33,460 bases of DNA from Bradyrhizobium ivorense (lineage in GTDB: Bacteria > Pseudomonadota > Alphaproteobacteria > Rhizobiales > Xanthobacteraceae), in NCBI RefSeq assembly GCF_900696085.1, contig NZ_CAADFC020000015.1, forward strand, positions 1-33,460, written 5' to 3'. Position 1 is the stretch's first letter. Each line of letters begins with the position of its first letter. Position numbers and translations under genes: made by a program. Under the pieces are notes generated by a model that was not told the origin of the DNA, did no database searches, and worked only from the letters and a program-made list of their open reading frames with translations. Below, piece after piece: positions 1 through 7,982 of the stretch.

Positions 1-1
1 C

Positions 2-1522
2 CAGTCGGTGGGCAACCCCGAGGCGGGCCATACCGCTGTCACGGCGACCTACACGGCGGCGCAGATCCTGTCGCTGGTGAACATCGGCGCGGACGAGCCC
101 GGCTCGGTGAAGCTCGGTCTTGCACCGGGCGTCGACGGCACGGCGGTTGGCATCTTCTCCAAGGGTGCCTCCGTGACCTGGCACGTGGTGAGTGCGACCG
201 AGATCGACGGCGTGGTCGGTGCCCGCGTGGTGTTCACCCTGGTCGACGACGGCGCGGCTAACTTCACCTTCTCGCTGAAGGACCAGGTCGACCATCTGCC
301 GGTCAATGCGGCGAGCGATGACAACGACCTGAGCGTAATAGTTGACATTGCCAGGGCGTTCGTGGTGACGGACGCGGACGGCGACTTCGTGCAGCTCAAC
401 GGCGGCGCGGTGGTCGCGATCGAGAACGACGTTCCGGTCAACAACACGACGACGCTGACGACGCAGGTGGTGTACGAGGACGGCCTGACGCTGGCGAACT
501 CGAACAACCAGTCGGTCGGCAACCCGGAGGCGGGCCATACCGCTGTCACGGCGACCTACACGTCAGCCCAGATCCTGTCGCTGGTGAACATTGGTGCGGA
601 CGAGCCGGGGACGGTAAAGCTTGGTCTTCCGCCGGGCATTGACGGCACGCCGACCGGGATCAGCTCGAAGGGTGCCTCGGTGACCTGGCACGTGGTGAGT
701 GCGACCGAGATCGACGGCGTGGTCGGTGCACGCGTGGTGTTCACCCTGGTGGACGACGGCGCGGGCAACTTCACCTTCTCGCTGAAGGACCAGGTCGATC
801 ACCTGCCGGTCAATGCTGCCAGCGACGACAGCGACCAGAGCGTGACGCTCGACATCGCCAAGGCGTTCGTGGTGACGGACGCGGACGGCGACTTCGTGCA
901 ACTCGACAATGGTGCCGTGGTCGCGATCGAGAACGACGTCCCGGTCAACAACACGACGACGCTGACGCAGCAGGTGGTGTACGAGGACGGACTGACGCTG
1001 GCGAACTCGAACAACCAGTCGGTGGGTAACCCCGAAGCTGGCCATACGGCTGTCACCGCGACCTATACGACGGCGCAGATCCTGTCGCTGGTCAACATCG
1101 GCGCGGACGAGCCGGGCACGGTGAAGCTCGGTCTTGCGGCCGGCGTCGAGGGCACGGCGACGGGCATCTTCTCGCAGGGAACCTCGGTGACCTGGCACGT
1201 GGTGAGCGCGACCGAGATCGACGGCGTCGCCGGCGGTCGCGTCGTATTCACGCTCGTCGACAACGGGCTCGGCAGCTTCGTCTTCTCGCTGAAAGACCAG
1301 GTCGATCATCTGCCGCTGAACGTGGCAAGTGGCGACAACGACCAGAGCGTGACGCTCGACATCGCCAAGGCGTTCGTGGTGACCGACGCGGACGGCGACT
1401 TCGTGCAGCTCGACAACGGCGCTGTGGTTGCGATCGAAAACGACGTTCCGACCAACTACACTCCGAACGCGCAAACCACCACCGACATCGGCGGCAGCGT
1501 CATTACCAGTCTGATGAACACG
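2..1522 (+). repeat. Three tandem 507-bp coding repeats
   Basis: The same in-frame block starts at 2, 509 and 1016, giving an exact period of 507 bp (169 codons). The copies are very similar at the DNA level, including many synonymous sites, and the third is the most divergent. The array may extend upstream of the window. Such repeats in adhesins usually form extender domains, and their number often varies by recombination. Confidence 0.93.
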
Positions 1523-3019
1523 GTGGGGCATATCGGCGCCGACGAGCCCGGGACCCTGACGATCAACAGCTTCACGGTCGGAGCCACGACCGTGACGACG
1601 AACGGGGCGGACTCGACCCTCAACTATCAGGGCCACGACATCCTTCTGTCCGGGTTCAACACCGGCACCCTGACCGGCTTCGTCGACGGCGCCGGCGGGA
1701 CGGCCGGCGTGCTGGACGCCAGTGACACCGTCGTCTTCACGGCATCGCTCAACGCGGCGACGGACCTCTACACGTTCAGTCTCCTGCACCCGATCGACAA
1801 CGGATCAGGTGTCTCGTTGACGGACCTTGGCTTTGCGACGGCCGGAAACAAGGCCTTCAACTACATCGACGTCCCCGCATCCACCCAGGATATTCTATTC
1901 TCGGGCTTCCATCTCAATGCCGACGGCAACCAGTTTGGCTTGAACAACACATTCGATGCCATCGGCACCGTCAACACCAACAGCACGGCGATCGGCGTCA
2001 ACAACCAGTCGATGAATGATGGCGACGTGCTCGGAATCGACTTCGTCACCGGCCCGTCGGTATCGGGCAGTGCAAACAACGACTACAACTATACCGCGCA
2101 CTACGACATCAACGACTTCTCGTTCAGCATCGTGCAAAAGGGAGGCGGCACCGGTACGGACGCGATTGAGGTCTGGCTGCGCGCCTATGACGTGGACAAT
2201 GATCCCGGCGCGGCAGGAACGACAGCGGATTTCAACAACCTGACGCCGCGGTTCGACGCGACGCCGGCCAATCAGCAAGACCAGATCACCGGGATCACGG
2301 TGAACGGCGTCGACCTGAACCTGGCGACCCTGCAGTCTGATGGAAAGGGCGGCTATCTCGTCACCGGCCTCGATCTCAACGATGTCGTCCAGGTTCATAC
2401 GGACACGGGCTACAGCCGGCTCGAGATCGAGAACGCATCGGCCGCGAGTCCCGACCCGCAGCATCTCAATGGCGACAGCTTCGACATCGGCAAGTTTGCC
2501 TACCAGGTCGTCAACTCCGGTTCTCCGTTGAGCCTATCAATGGGAACCACGCTGACCGACTTCGACGGCGATACGTCGACCGGCTCGATCGGGCTGACGC
2601 TCGACCCGGCGGCTTCCGCCAGCACGCTGACGGGAGGTCCCGGTAACGACACGCTGATCGGCGGTGGCGGAAACGACTCGCTTACTGGCGGCAACGGCAA
2701 CGACATCTTCGTCCTGCAGTCGACCGCTACGGGTAACGGTCACGATCTCATCAACGATTTCGCTGCCGGTGATTCGATCGTGGTTGACGTTGCGAGCCAG
2801 AACCTGACAATCAGCACCGCCGCGGTCGCGGCGTTCAATCAGGGGCCTACCGGCGGGGGCGACGAGACCCACGACAGCGCATTCACGGGTGCGAACTTCT
2901 TCTTCAACACGTCGACGAACGAGTTGTGGTACTCGGCCGACAACACGGCGGCGCATGCCGTCGATCTCGCCAAGATCAGCACTGGTGTTCCGGCCGCCAA
3001 CGCGGTCCACGTCATGTGA
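2..3019 (+). CDS. RTX-type giant adhesin, C-terminal part (5' truncated by window)
   Basis: This is the C-terminal part of a large type I secreted surface adhesin. The frame is open from the first bases, so the gene begins upstream; an internal GTG at 8 is not a credible start. Residues 1 to about 500 are three near-identical 169-residue repeats of the DUF5801/T1SS-143 kind, each ending in a segment like TDADGDFVQLDNG followed by AIENDVP. A unique region follows, then three glycine-aspartate RTX nonapeptides (GGPGNDTLI, GGGGNDSLT, GGNGNDIFV), which in this family bind calcium after export. About 100 more residues form the usual place for an uncleaved C-terminal secretion signal. The convergent neighbours encode a complete type I exporter and a LapG-like protease, so this is the probable substrate. 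Whether the N-terminus has a LapA-type retention module with a cleavage site cannot be seen here. Confidence 0.9.
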   Translation, partial: QSVGNPEAGHTAVTATYTAAQILSLVNIGADEPGSVKLGLAPGVDGTAVGIFSKGASVTWHVVSATEIDGVVGARVVFTLVDDGAANFTFSLKDQVDHLPVNAASDDNDLSVIVDIARAFVVTDADGDFVQLNGGAVVAIENDVPVNNTTTLTTQVVYEDGLTLANSNNQSVGNPEAGHTAVTATYTSAQILSLVNIGADEPGTVKLGLPPGIDGTPTGISSKGASVTWHVVSATEIDGVVGARVVFTLVDDGAGNFTFSLKDQVDHLPVNAASDDSDQSVTLDIAKAFVVTDADGDFVQLDNGAVVAIENDVPVNNTTTLTQQVVYEDGLTLANSNNQSVGNPEAGHTAVTATYTTAQILSLVNIGADEPGTVKLGLAAGVEGTATGIFSQGTSVTWHVVSATEIDGVAGGRVVFTLVDNGLGSFVFSLKDQVDHLPLNVASGDNDQSVTLDIAKAFVVTDADGDFVQLDNGAVVAIENDVPTNYTPNAQTTTDIGGSVITSLMNTVGHIGADEPGTLTINSFTVGATTVTTNGADSTLNYQGHDILLSGFNTGTLTGFVDGAGGTAGVLDASDTVVFTASLNAATDLYTFSLLHPIDNGSGVSLTDLGFATAGNKAFNYIDVPASTQDILFSGFHLNADGNQFGLNNTFDAIGTVNTNSTAIGVNNQSMNDGDVLGIDFVTGPSVSGSANNDYNYTAHYDINDFSFSIVQKGGGTGTDAIEVWLRAYDVDNDPGAAGTTADFNNLTPRFDATPANQQDQITGITVNGVDLNLATLQSDGKGGYLVTGLDLNDVVQVHTDTGYSRLEIENASAASPDPQHLNGDSFDIGKFAYQVVNSGSPLSLSMGTTLTDFDGDTSTGSIGLTLDPAASASTLTGGPGNDTLIGGGGNDSLTGGNGNDIFVLQSTATGNGHDLINDFAAGDSIVVDVASQNLTISTAAVAAFNQGPTGGGDETHDSAFTGANFFFNTSTNELWYSADNTAAHAVDLAKISTGVPAANAVHVM
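2633..2713 (+). other. RTX nonapeptide repeat block
   Basis: Three consecutive GGxGNDxLx-type nonapeptides are encoded here. In RTX proteins these form a calcium-binding beta-roll that folds outside the cell, and their position near the C-terminus marks the protein as a type I secretion substrate. Confidence 0.88.
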
Positions 3020-3043
3020 TCGTGTGATCAACCCAAGCAAGAA

Positions 3044-3077
3044 GCCCTCCGGCGAGATCATCGCCGGAGGGCTTTTT
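3044..3077 (+). terminator. Rho-independent terminator of the adhesin gene
   Basis: A perfect 12-bp stem (3044-3055 with 3061-3072), rich in G and C, encloses the loop GATCA and is followed by TTTTT at 3073-3077. It lies 25 bp after the adhesin stop codon. It also sits just past the end of the convergent protease gene; in that direction the T-run is poor, so it works mainly for the plus strand. Confidence 0.9.
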
Positions 3078-3086
3078 CATGACCGC

Positions 3087-4082
3087 TCACATCAGGAGCG
3101 GCCGAGAGCCCGGCAGGGCACCACTGCCACCGATGGCGTCGGATCCGGTCCAGTCGGCATCGCCGGCATCGGCGGCCGCCGGTGCCGCCTCAAGGTCGCT
3201 GCCGGGAAGCCTGGCGTAAGGTGCTGCAAACAGCTGCACGCCGCGCTGGTCGAGCGCAAACATCGGCGTGAAGGTTGCGGAGTTGGAATCGTCGGTGACG
3301 TCCGATTTCCGGCTGTCCAGGATCAGCCAGCGGCCCTCGAAGCGCGCCGCCAGCACGGCATGATCCTGGAGGATGGCGCGGTCGCGGCCCAGCACCAGGC
3401 GCAGGTCCTCGCGCGGGAAGCCGGCTTCGCTGAGCGCGACGTATTTTGCGATCGCATAGTCCTCGCAATCGCCCTTGCCGGTTGCGAAGGTGGCGAGCGG
3501 GGCGGTCCAGCGGTCGGCCTCGCCGTGCTGGGCGAAGTCGCTCATATAGCGGATCGCCTGGTTGACGGCACGGTTGGCCTCATCCAGCCGGTCGCGTCCC
3601 GACTTCAGCTTGACCGTGCCGATCAGGCGGAGGAATTGCACGGCATGGGATGGGCACGTGTCGGCGTTGGCCCGGCATTGCGTGAGCACGGCCTGCTCCC
3701 TGGCAAGGTCGGACTCAAGATTCCGCCATTTCCGCCAGAGGCCGTTTTCGGGCGCGCGGAAGGTGAACAGGCCGAACGGCTCGGGGCCGGCCGGCGGCAG
3801 CGGTTTCGACGCGGGCAGGGCGTCGGTCGCGGTATTGGTCGGCGCGATGGCGGCGGTGCGAATGGCGCCCGGGCCGCGGCCGCGCTGGCGATCGAGCTTG
3901 GCCAGCACGTCATTGATGGTGAAGAAGGTTGCCGGCGGGCGGTTCGCTGCGGCGTCCGCAGCCGGCGCGAGCTCGCCAAGCAAGGAGGTTTCCGCGGCCA
4001 ATGCCGGAGATGCCGTGCAAAGGGCAATAGGCAGCGCAGCCATGGCCACGACCGCCAACGAAGCAAATGTCCGCGACTTCAT
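3087..4082 (-). CDS. Periplasmic transglutaminase-like cysteine protease, LapG family
   Basis: This is a bacterial transglutaminase-like cysteine proteinase (BTLCP). In Pseudomonas, the family member LapG cleaves the N-terminus of the adhesin LapA and releases it from the cell surface. The 331-aa product starts with a Sec signal peptide (cleavage near residue 29-30, after ALA). A proline/alanine-rich stretch precedes the catalytic domain (about 105-290). The triad is visible as Cys206 in GDCEDYA, His241 in DHAVL and Asp256 in LDSR. A glycine/proline-rich tail follows. It lies last in the minus-strand export cluster, 216 bp after the HlyD gene, and converges on the adhesin gene. The function is inferred from family and context. 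No LapD-type c-di-GMP receptor, which restrains LapG in Pseudomonas, is seen in the window. Confidence 0.88.
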   Translation of the reverse strand: MKSRTFASLAVVAMAALPIALCTASPALAAETSLLGELAPAADAAANRPPATFFTINDVLAKLDRQRGRGPGAIRTAAIAPTNTATDALPASKPLPPAGPEPFGLFTFRAPENGLWRKWRNLESDLAREQAVLTQCRANADTCPSHAVQFLRLIGTVKLKSGRDRLDEANRAVNQAIRYMSDFAQHGEADRWTAPLATFATGKGDCEDYAIAKYVALSEAGFPREDLRLVLGRDRAILQDHAVLAARFEGRWLILDSRKSDVTDDSNSATFTPMFALDQRGVQLFAAPYARLPGSDLEAAPAAADAGDADWTGSDAIGGSGALPGSRPLLM

Positions 4083-4087
4083 CTGAC

Positions 4088-4105
4088 GTCCCCGATGTCG
4101 GGGAC
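4088..4105 (-). promoter_or_regulatory. Hairpin covering the ribosome binding site of the LapG-like gene
   Basis: On the minus strand GTCCCCG and CGGGGAC pair perfectly (7 bp, four-base loop ACAT; one further pair is possible). The hairpin ends five bases before the start codon. The only purine-rich Shine-Dalgarno candidate, GGGGA, lies inside the 3' arm, so folding would hide it. No T-run follows, which argues against a terminator. Confidence 0.45.
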
Positions 4106-4298
4106 CGTCAACGTCTGTGCGTCGATCTGTTATCCCCGGCCTGTTATCGGGGCGTAGACTGCTGCGTTGGCTGCTTAAGCGGGGTTAAGTGCCGCGGGTG
4201 GCCGGGGGAATGTCGCAAAGGCGGTCAACCCGTGGTTCGTCCGTTCGCTCAAATGCGATCGATCGAAAGTCACCATTGGTTAACCAAGCGCGGGCGCC

Positions 4299-5549
4299 TC
4301 AGCGCTCGCGCAGGGCCTCGTCGCGCAGCAGGCGGGCAGGCTTTGCGATGTAGTCCAGCACGGACTTCTCGCCGGTCAGGATTTCGACCGTGGTCACCAT
4401 TCCCGGGATGATCGGAAGCGGATGCTGCTCGGTGCCGAGATGGTTCTTCTCGGTCCGCACCATGACCCGATAGAAGGTCTCCTGCCGCTCGGTCTTTTCC
4501 GCCTTGTCGTCGACGATCGTGTCGGCGCTGATGCGCTCGACCTTGCCCTTCAGCGATCCGTAGACCGATGAATCATAGGCGGTGATCTTCACCACGGCAT
4601 CCTGGTTGGGGCGGATGAAGGCGATGTCCTGGGGGCGAATGCGGCCTTCGACCAGCAGGGTATCGTCCAGCGGCACGATGTCCATGAGATTGGCGCCCGG
4701 CGCCACCACGGCACCGATGGTGCTGACATTCAACTTGTTGATGATGCCATGGACCGGTGATTTCAGGTCGGTGCGGCGCACCCGGTCCTGGGCAGACTTG
4801 ATGTTCTCGTCGAGCACCGCGAGATCGCCGCGCGATTTCGCCAGATCCTCGTCGGCCTGCGAGCGGAACGAGGCCGTGATATTGGCGATCTTCGACTGCG
4901 CTTCGGCGAGCTGCCCCTTCATCTCGGTTGCCTGCCGATCAAGCCGCAGCATCTCGATCTCGGGGACGACTTTCTGCTCGTAGAGCCTGCGGGTCAGGGT
5001 CTGCTCCCGCTCGAGCAGTTTGAGGGTGCCGGTGAGGCGGGTGACCTGCTGATTCAGGACGTCGATGTCCTGCGCGACCTTCTGGGCCCGCATCTTGAAC
5101 ACACTGGACTCGGTCGCAACGGCGGCCGGAACCATCTTGTCGAGATCATCCGGAAAGGTGATCTCGCTTCGTCCGCGGGCCTCGGCGTCGAGGCGGGCCA
5201 CCCGCGCCGCCATCGACGCGCGGCGCTCCCGGATCTCACCGAACTCGGAGGCGAATTTCGTGTCGTCGATGCGCATCAGGGACTGCCCCTGCTGCACGAT
5301 GTCGCCTTCGCGTATCAGGATGTCGCCGACGATGCCGCCTTCGAGCGATTGGACGACCTGCATCTGCCGCGACGGCACCACGCGGCCGCTGCCGCGCTTG
5401 ACCTCGTCCAGCACGGCGAAATGAGCCCAGACCAGGAACGTCGCGAACAGCGCGCACGAGGTCCACAGCAGCATGCGCGAGGTGCGCGGCGTGCGCAGCA
5501 GCGCCGCGGAGCGGATATCATTTGCAAACGCAAAATCGGAAGACGCCAT
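4299..5549 (-). CDS. HlyD-family type I secretion periplasmic adaptor
   Basis: This is a membrane fusion protein that bridges the inner membrane ABC exporter and the outer membrane TolC channel. The 416-aa product has a short cytoplasmic N-terminus and one membrane segment (about 27-47). The first half of a biotinyl-lipoyl-like domain (about 62-97, with LEGGIVGDILIREGD) is followed by a long helical hairpin (about 100-255). The second lipoyl half comes next (about 259-293, SPVHGIINKLNVSTIGAVV), then a beta-barrel region and a C-terminus with the usual IPGMVTTVEILTGEKSVLDY segment. Length and order match LapC/PrtE-like adaptors. It starts 12 bp after the ABC transporter stop codon, so the two are surely cotranscribed. 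The likely cargo is the adjacent RTX adhesin. Confidence 0.93.
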   Translation of the reverse strand: MASSDFAFANDIRSAALLRTPRTSRMLLWTSCALFATFLVWAHFAVLDEVKRGSGRVVPSRQMQVVQSLEGGIVGDILIREGDIVQQGQSLMRIDDTKFASEFGEIRERRASMAARVARLDAEARGRSEITFPDDLDKMVPAAVATESSVFKMRAQKVAQDIDVLNQQVTRLTGTLKLLEREQTLTRRLYEQKVVPEIEMLRLDRQATEMKGQLAEAQSKIANITASFRSQADEDLAKSRGDLAVLDENIKSAQDRVRRTDLKSPVHGIINKLNVSTIGAVVAPGANLMDIVPLDDTLLVEGRIRPQDIAFIRPNQDAVVKITAYDSSVYGSLKGKVERISADTIVDDKAEKTERQETFYRVMVRTEKNHLGTEQHPLPIIPGMVTTVEILTGEKSVLDYIAKPARLLRDEALRER

Positions 5550-5561
5550 AATATTAGCTCG

Positions 5562-7808
5562 TTATGCAGATTTCGGCTGAATCGTATTTTCCGGCGAGGG
5601 GGCGGTGGCTGCGGGCCGTCCCTGCAGGACCGCCAGCACCTTGTCGCGCGGGCCGTCGGCAATCAGGCGGCCGTTGTCGAACAGCAGCAGCCGATCGACC
5701 ATGTTCAGCAATGACAGGCGGTGGGTCGAAATGACGATGGTCATGCGATCGCCCAAGCCCTTGAGCCGCTCGAGGAACTCCTGCTCGCTGCGGACGTCGA
5801 AGTGCGCCGTCGGCTCGTCGAGAAACAGCACGCGGGGCTTTCGGATCAGGACGCGGGCGAGCCCGATGGCCTGCTTCTGACCGCCGGACAAGCTGCGGCC
5901 GCCTTCGGAGATCGGCATGTCGTAGCCCATCGGATGGCCGGCGATGAAGCTCTCGACGCCGGACAGCCGTGCTGCGAGCAGGATTTCCTCATCCGTCGCC
6001 TCGGGTTTCCCTATCGCGATGTTGTCGCGCAGCTTGCCGTAGAACAGATCGGTATCCTGCATCGCGAAGCCGATGCCGGCGCGCAGGTCCGAAGGATCGT
6101 ATTGGCGGGAGTCCACGCCATCGACCAGGATGCGGCCTTGCTGGGGCTCGTAGAAGCCGAGCAGCAGCCTGCCGACCGTGGTCTTGCCGGATCCGACGCG
6201 GCCGATGATGCCGACCCGTTCGCCGCCCTCGATCTTGAAGGTGACCTTATCGAGCGCGTTGCCCGGCGCATTCGGATAGGCAAACGACACGTCCTCGAAG
6301 GCGATCCGGCCTTGCTCGATCCGCCTTGCGACATAGGACCGGTGCGGTGACCGCTCCCGGTCAAGCGACATGATGCGGTCGATCGCCTTGAGCGCGGATA
6401 TGGTCTGCGTTCCCTTGGTGATCACGGAGGCAATGCCGGCAATCGGCGCAAGAACGCGGCCCGCGAGCATGTTCGCGGCGACCAGCGCGCCGACGCTCAG
6501 CTTGCCGTCGAGGATCAGGAAAATGCCGACGATGACAAGCAGCAGGCTGGTGATCTGCTGGGCGGTGCTCGCGCTCGTCAGCGAGAGCGATGACCAGAAG
6601 TGAACGTCCTCGCTCGATCGGGCCGTTGCTGCGACCGAGCGCTCCCACAAGGTCTGCATCCGGGCCTCGGCGCCGGTGGCGCGGACCGTTTCGAGGCCGG
6701 ACAGCGACTCGACCAGCACGCCATGGCGTGCGGCGGACTCGGCCTGTAGCCGCCGCATCGCGCGGTCGAGCGGGCGTTGCAGCAGGAAGCCGATCAGCAT
6801 CACGATCGGCAGCATGACGAGCGGGATCCACGCCAAGGGCCCGGCGATGATGAACAACACGCCGACGAAGAGAATGGCAAACAGCAGGTCGGTCGCCGAA
6901 ACCACGCTGCCGGAGGTGAAGAATTCGCGAACCGAGTCGAAGTCACGCAGTTGATTGGCGACAATGCCGACCGAGGTCGGGCGCTGCGCCATCTTCACCG
7001 CCATGACGTGCTCGAAGATGTTGGCGGCCAGCACGACGTCGATGGTCTTGCCGGTGACGTCGATCATGCGACTGCGCACCATGCGGAAGACGAAGTCGAA
7101 GACGATGGCAAGGCCCATGCCGATCGAGAGGGCGATCAAGGAAGGGATCGCACCGTTGGGGATGACGCGGTCGTAGACGCTCATCGTAAACAGCGGCGTC
7201 GCCAGCGCGAGGACGTTGGTGAGAAAGGCGGCGATCGCGATGTGTCCGTAGCTGCGCCAGTGCCCCTTCACGACCGACCAGAACCAGTGACTGTTGGGGA
7301 GATCGCCTGCAGCGACCGCGCGCGCGTCGGCCTGCGGAGCGACCTTCACCAGGAACGCGTAGCCGGTATAGTCCGCGGCGATGCTGGCGATATCGGCGAT
7401 GCGCGGCGCGCCGGGCATCACCGTGGGGTCTACGACCTGGATCGTCTTCTTTGCGGCATCCACTCCGAGAAGGATCAGCGCAGTGCCGTTCTTCATGATG
7501 AGAACGGCAGGCAGCACCAACGCAGGGATCTCCGAAATGTCGCGCTTGATCGCCTCGGTCTCGAGACCGGCGCGCCTTGCGGCACGATCGTAGAGCGAAA
7601 CGGACAACCGTCCGTCCGTGATCGGAAGTCCGCCGAGGAGGGCCTCGCGGCTCACGGCGCGGCCATGATGCGCAGCGAGATAGGTCAGTGAAGCGGTGAG
7701 GGCATCATCGCCTAGCGCGCTTGGCCGCGCTTGTGCCACCGACTTCAAATCATGTTCATCCGACGACGGTCGGCCGGCGGCAGCCGCCGGACTAAGATTT
7801 CCAAACAA
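5562..7808 (-). CDS. Type I secretion ABC transporter (LapB-like, degenerate C39 domain)
   Basis: This inner membrane exporter of 748 aa powers adhesin secretion. It has three parts: an N-terminal C39-like domain (about 30-155), a six-helix membrane domain (about 185-470) and a nucleotide-binding domain (about 500-735). In the last, Walker A is GRVGSGKT (536-543), the Q-loop is Gln584, the signature is LSGGQ (640-644), Walker B is VLFLDEP (660-666) and the switch is His696. The peptidase-like domain has no cysteine at the catalytic place (GDDALTASLTYLA), so it should bind rather than cleave the substrate, as known for LapB and HlyB. A 174-bp gap with a terminator separates it from the upstream tolC-like gene, so it probably has its own promoter. 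Confidence 0.94.
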   Translation of the reverse strand: MFGNLSPAAAAGRPSSDEHDLKSVAQARPSALGDDALTASLTYLAAHHGRAVSREALLGGLPITDGRLSVSLYDRAARRAGLETEAIKRDISEIPALVLPAVLIMKNGTALILLGVDAAKKTIQVVDPTVMPGAPRIADIASIAADYTGYAFLVKVAPQADARAVAAGDLPNSHWFWSVVKGHWRSYGHIAIAAFLTNVLALATPLFTMSVYDRVIPNGAIPSLIALSIGMGLAIVFDFVFRMVRSRMIDVTGKTIDVVLAANIFEHVMAVKMAQRPTSVGIVANQLRDFDSVREFFTSGSVVSATDLLFAILFVGVLFIIAGPLAWIPLVMLPIVMLIGFLLQRPLDRAMRRLQAESAARHGVLVESLSGLETVRATGAEARMQTLWERSVAATARSSEDVHFWSSLSLTSASTAQQITSLLLVIVGIFLILDGKLSVGALVAANMLAGRVLAPIAGIASVITKGTQTISALKAIDRIMSLDRERSPHRSYVARRIEQGRIAFEDVSFAYPNAPGNALDKVTFKIEGGERVGIIGRVGSGKTTVGRLLLGFYEPQQGRILVDGVDSRQYDPSDLRAGIGFAMQDTDLFYGKLRDNIAIGKPEATDEEILLAARLSGVESFIAGHPMGYDMPISEGGRSLSGGQKQAIGLARVLIRKPRVLFLDEPTAHFDVRSEQEFLERLKGLGDRMTIVISTHRLSLLNMVDRLLLFDNGRLIADGPRDKVLAVLQGRPAATAPSPENTIQPKSA

Positions 7809-7928
7809 TCTAAAACCCTTGATTCAAAAAAGGGACGAGCAAAAATGCGTTCGATCAGTTCAGGCGGATTCTATAACAGAAGGCGAACAAAATCACCGAA
7901 TCTTGCTTCGAGAGTTAATTCGGGAATC

Positions 7929-7955
7929 AAAAAGGGCCCCGTTTGGGGCCCTTTT
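7929..7955 (-). terminator. Terminator after the TolC-like gene
   Basis: An 11-bp perfect stem (7930-7940 with 7945-7955) and the loop GTTT form a symmetric hairpin. Read on the minus strand it ends in five T residues. It lies 28 bp beyond the tolC-like stop codon and 120 bp before the ABC transporter start. It would end or attenuate transcription between the two genes. Confidence 0.82.
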
Positions 7956-7982
7956 GCGATCTTTGATCCTGATCCCGTAGTA

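Noticed and set aside
563..1789. Minus-strand open frame within the adhesin repeats
   Set aside because: It repeats with the 507-bp period and has no signal for translation; it only mirrors the adhesin codons.
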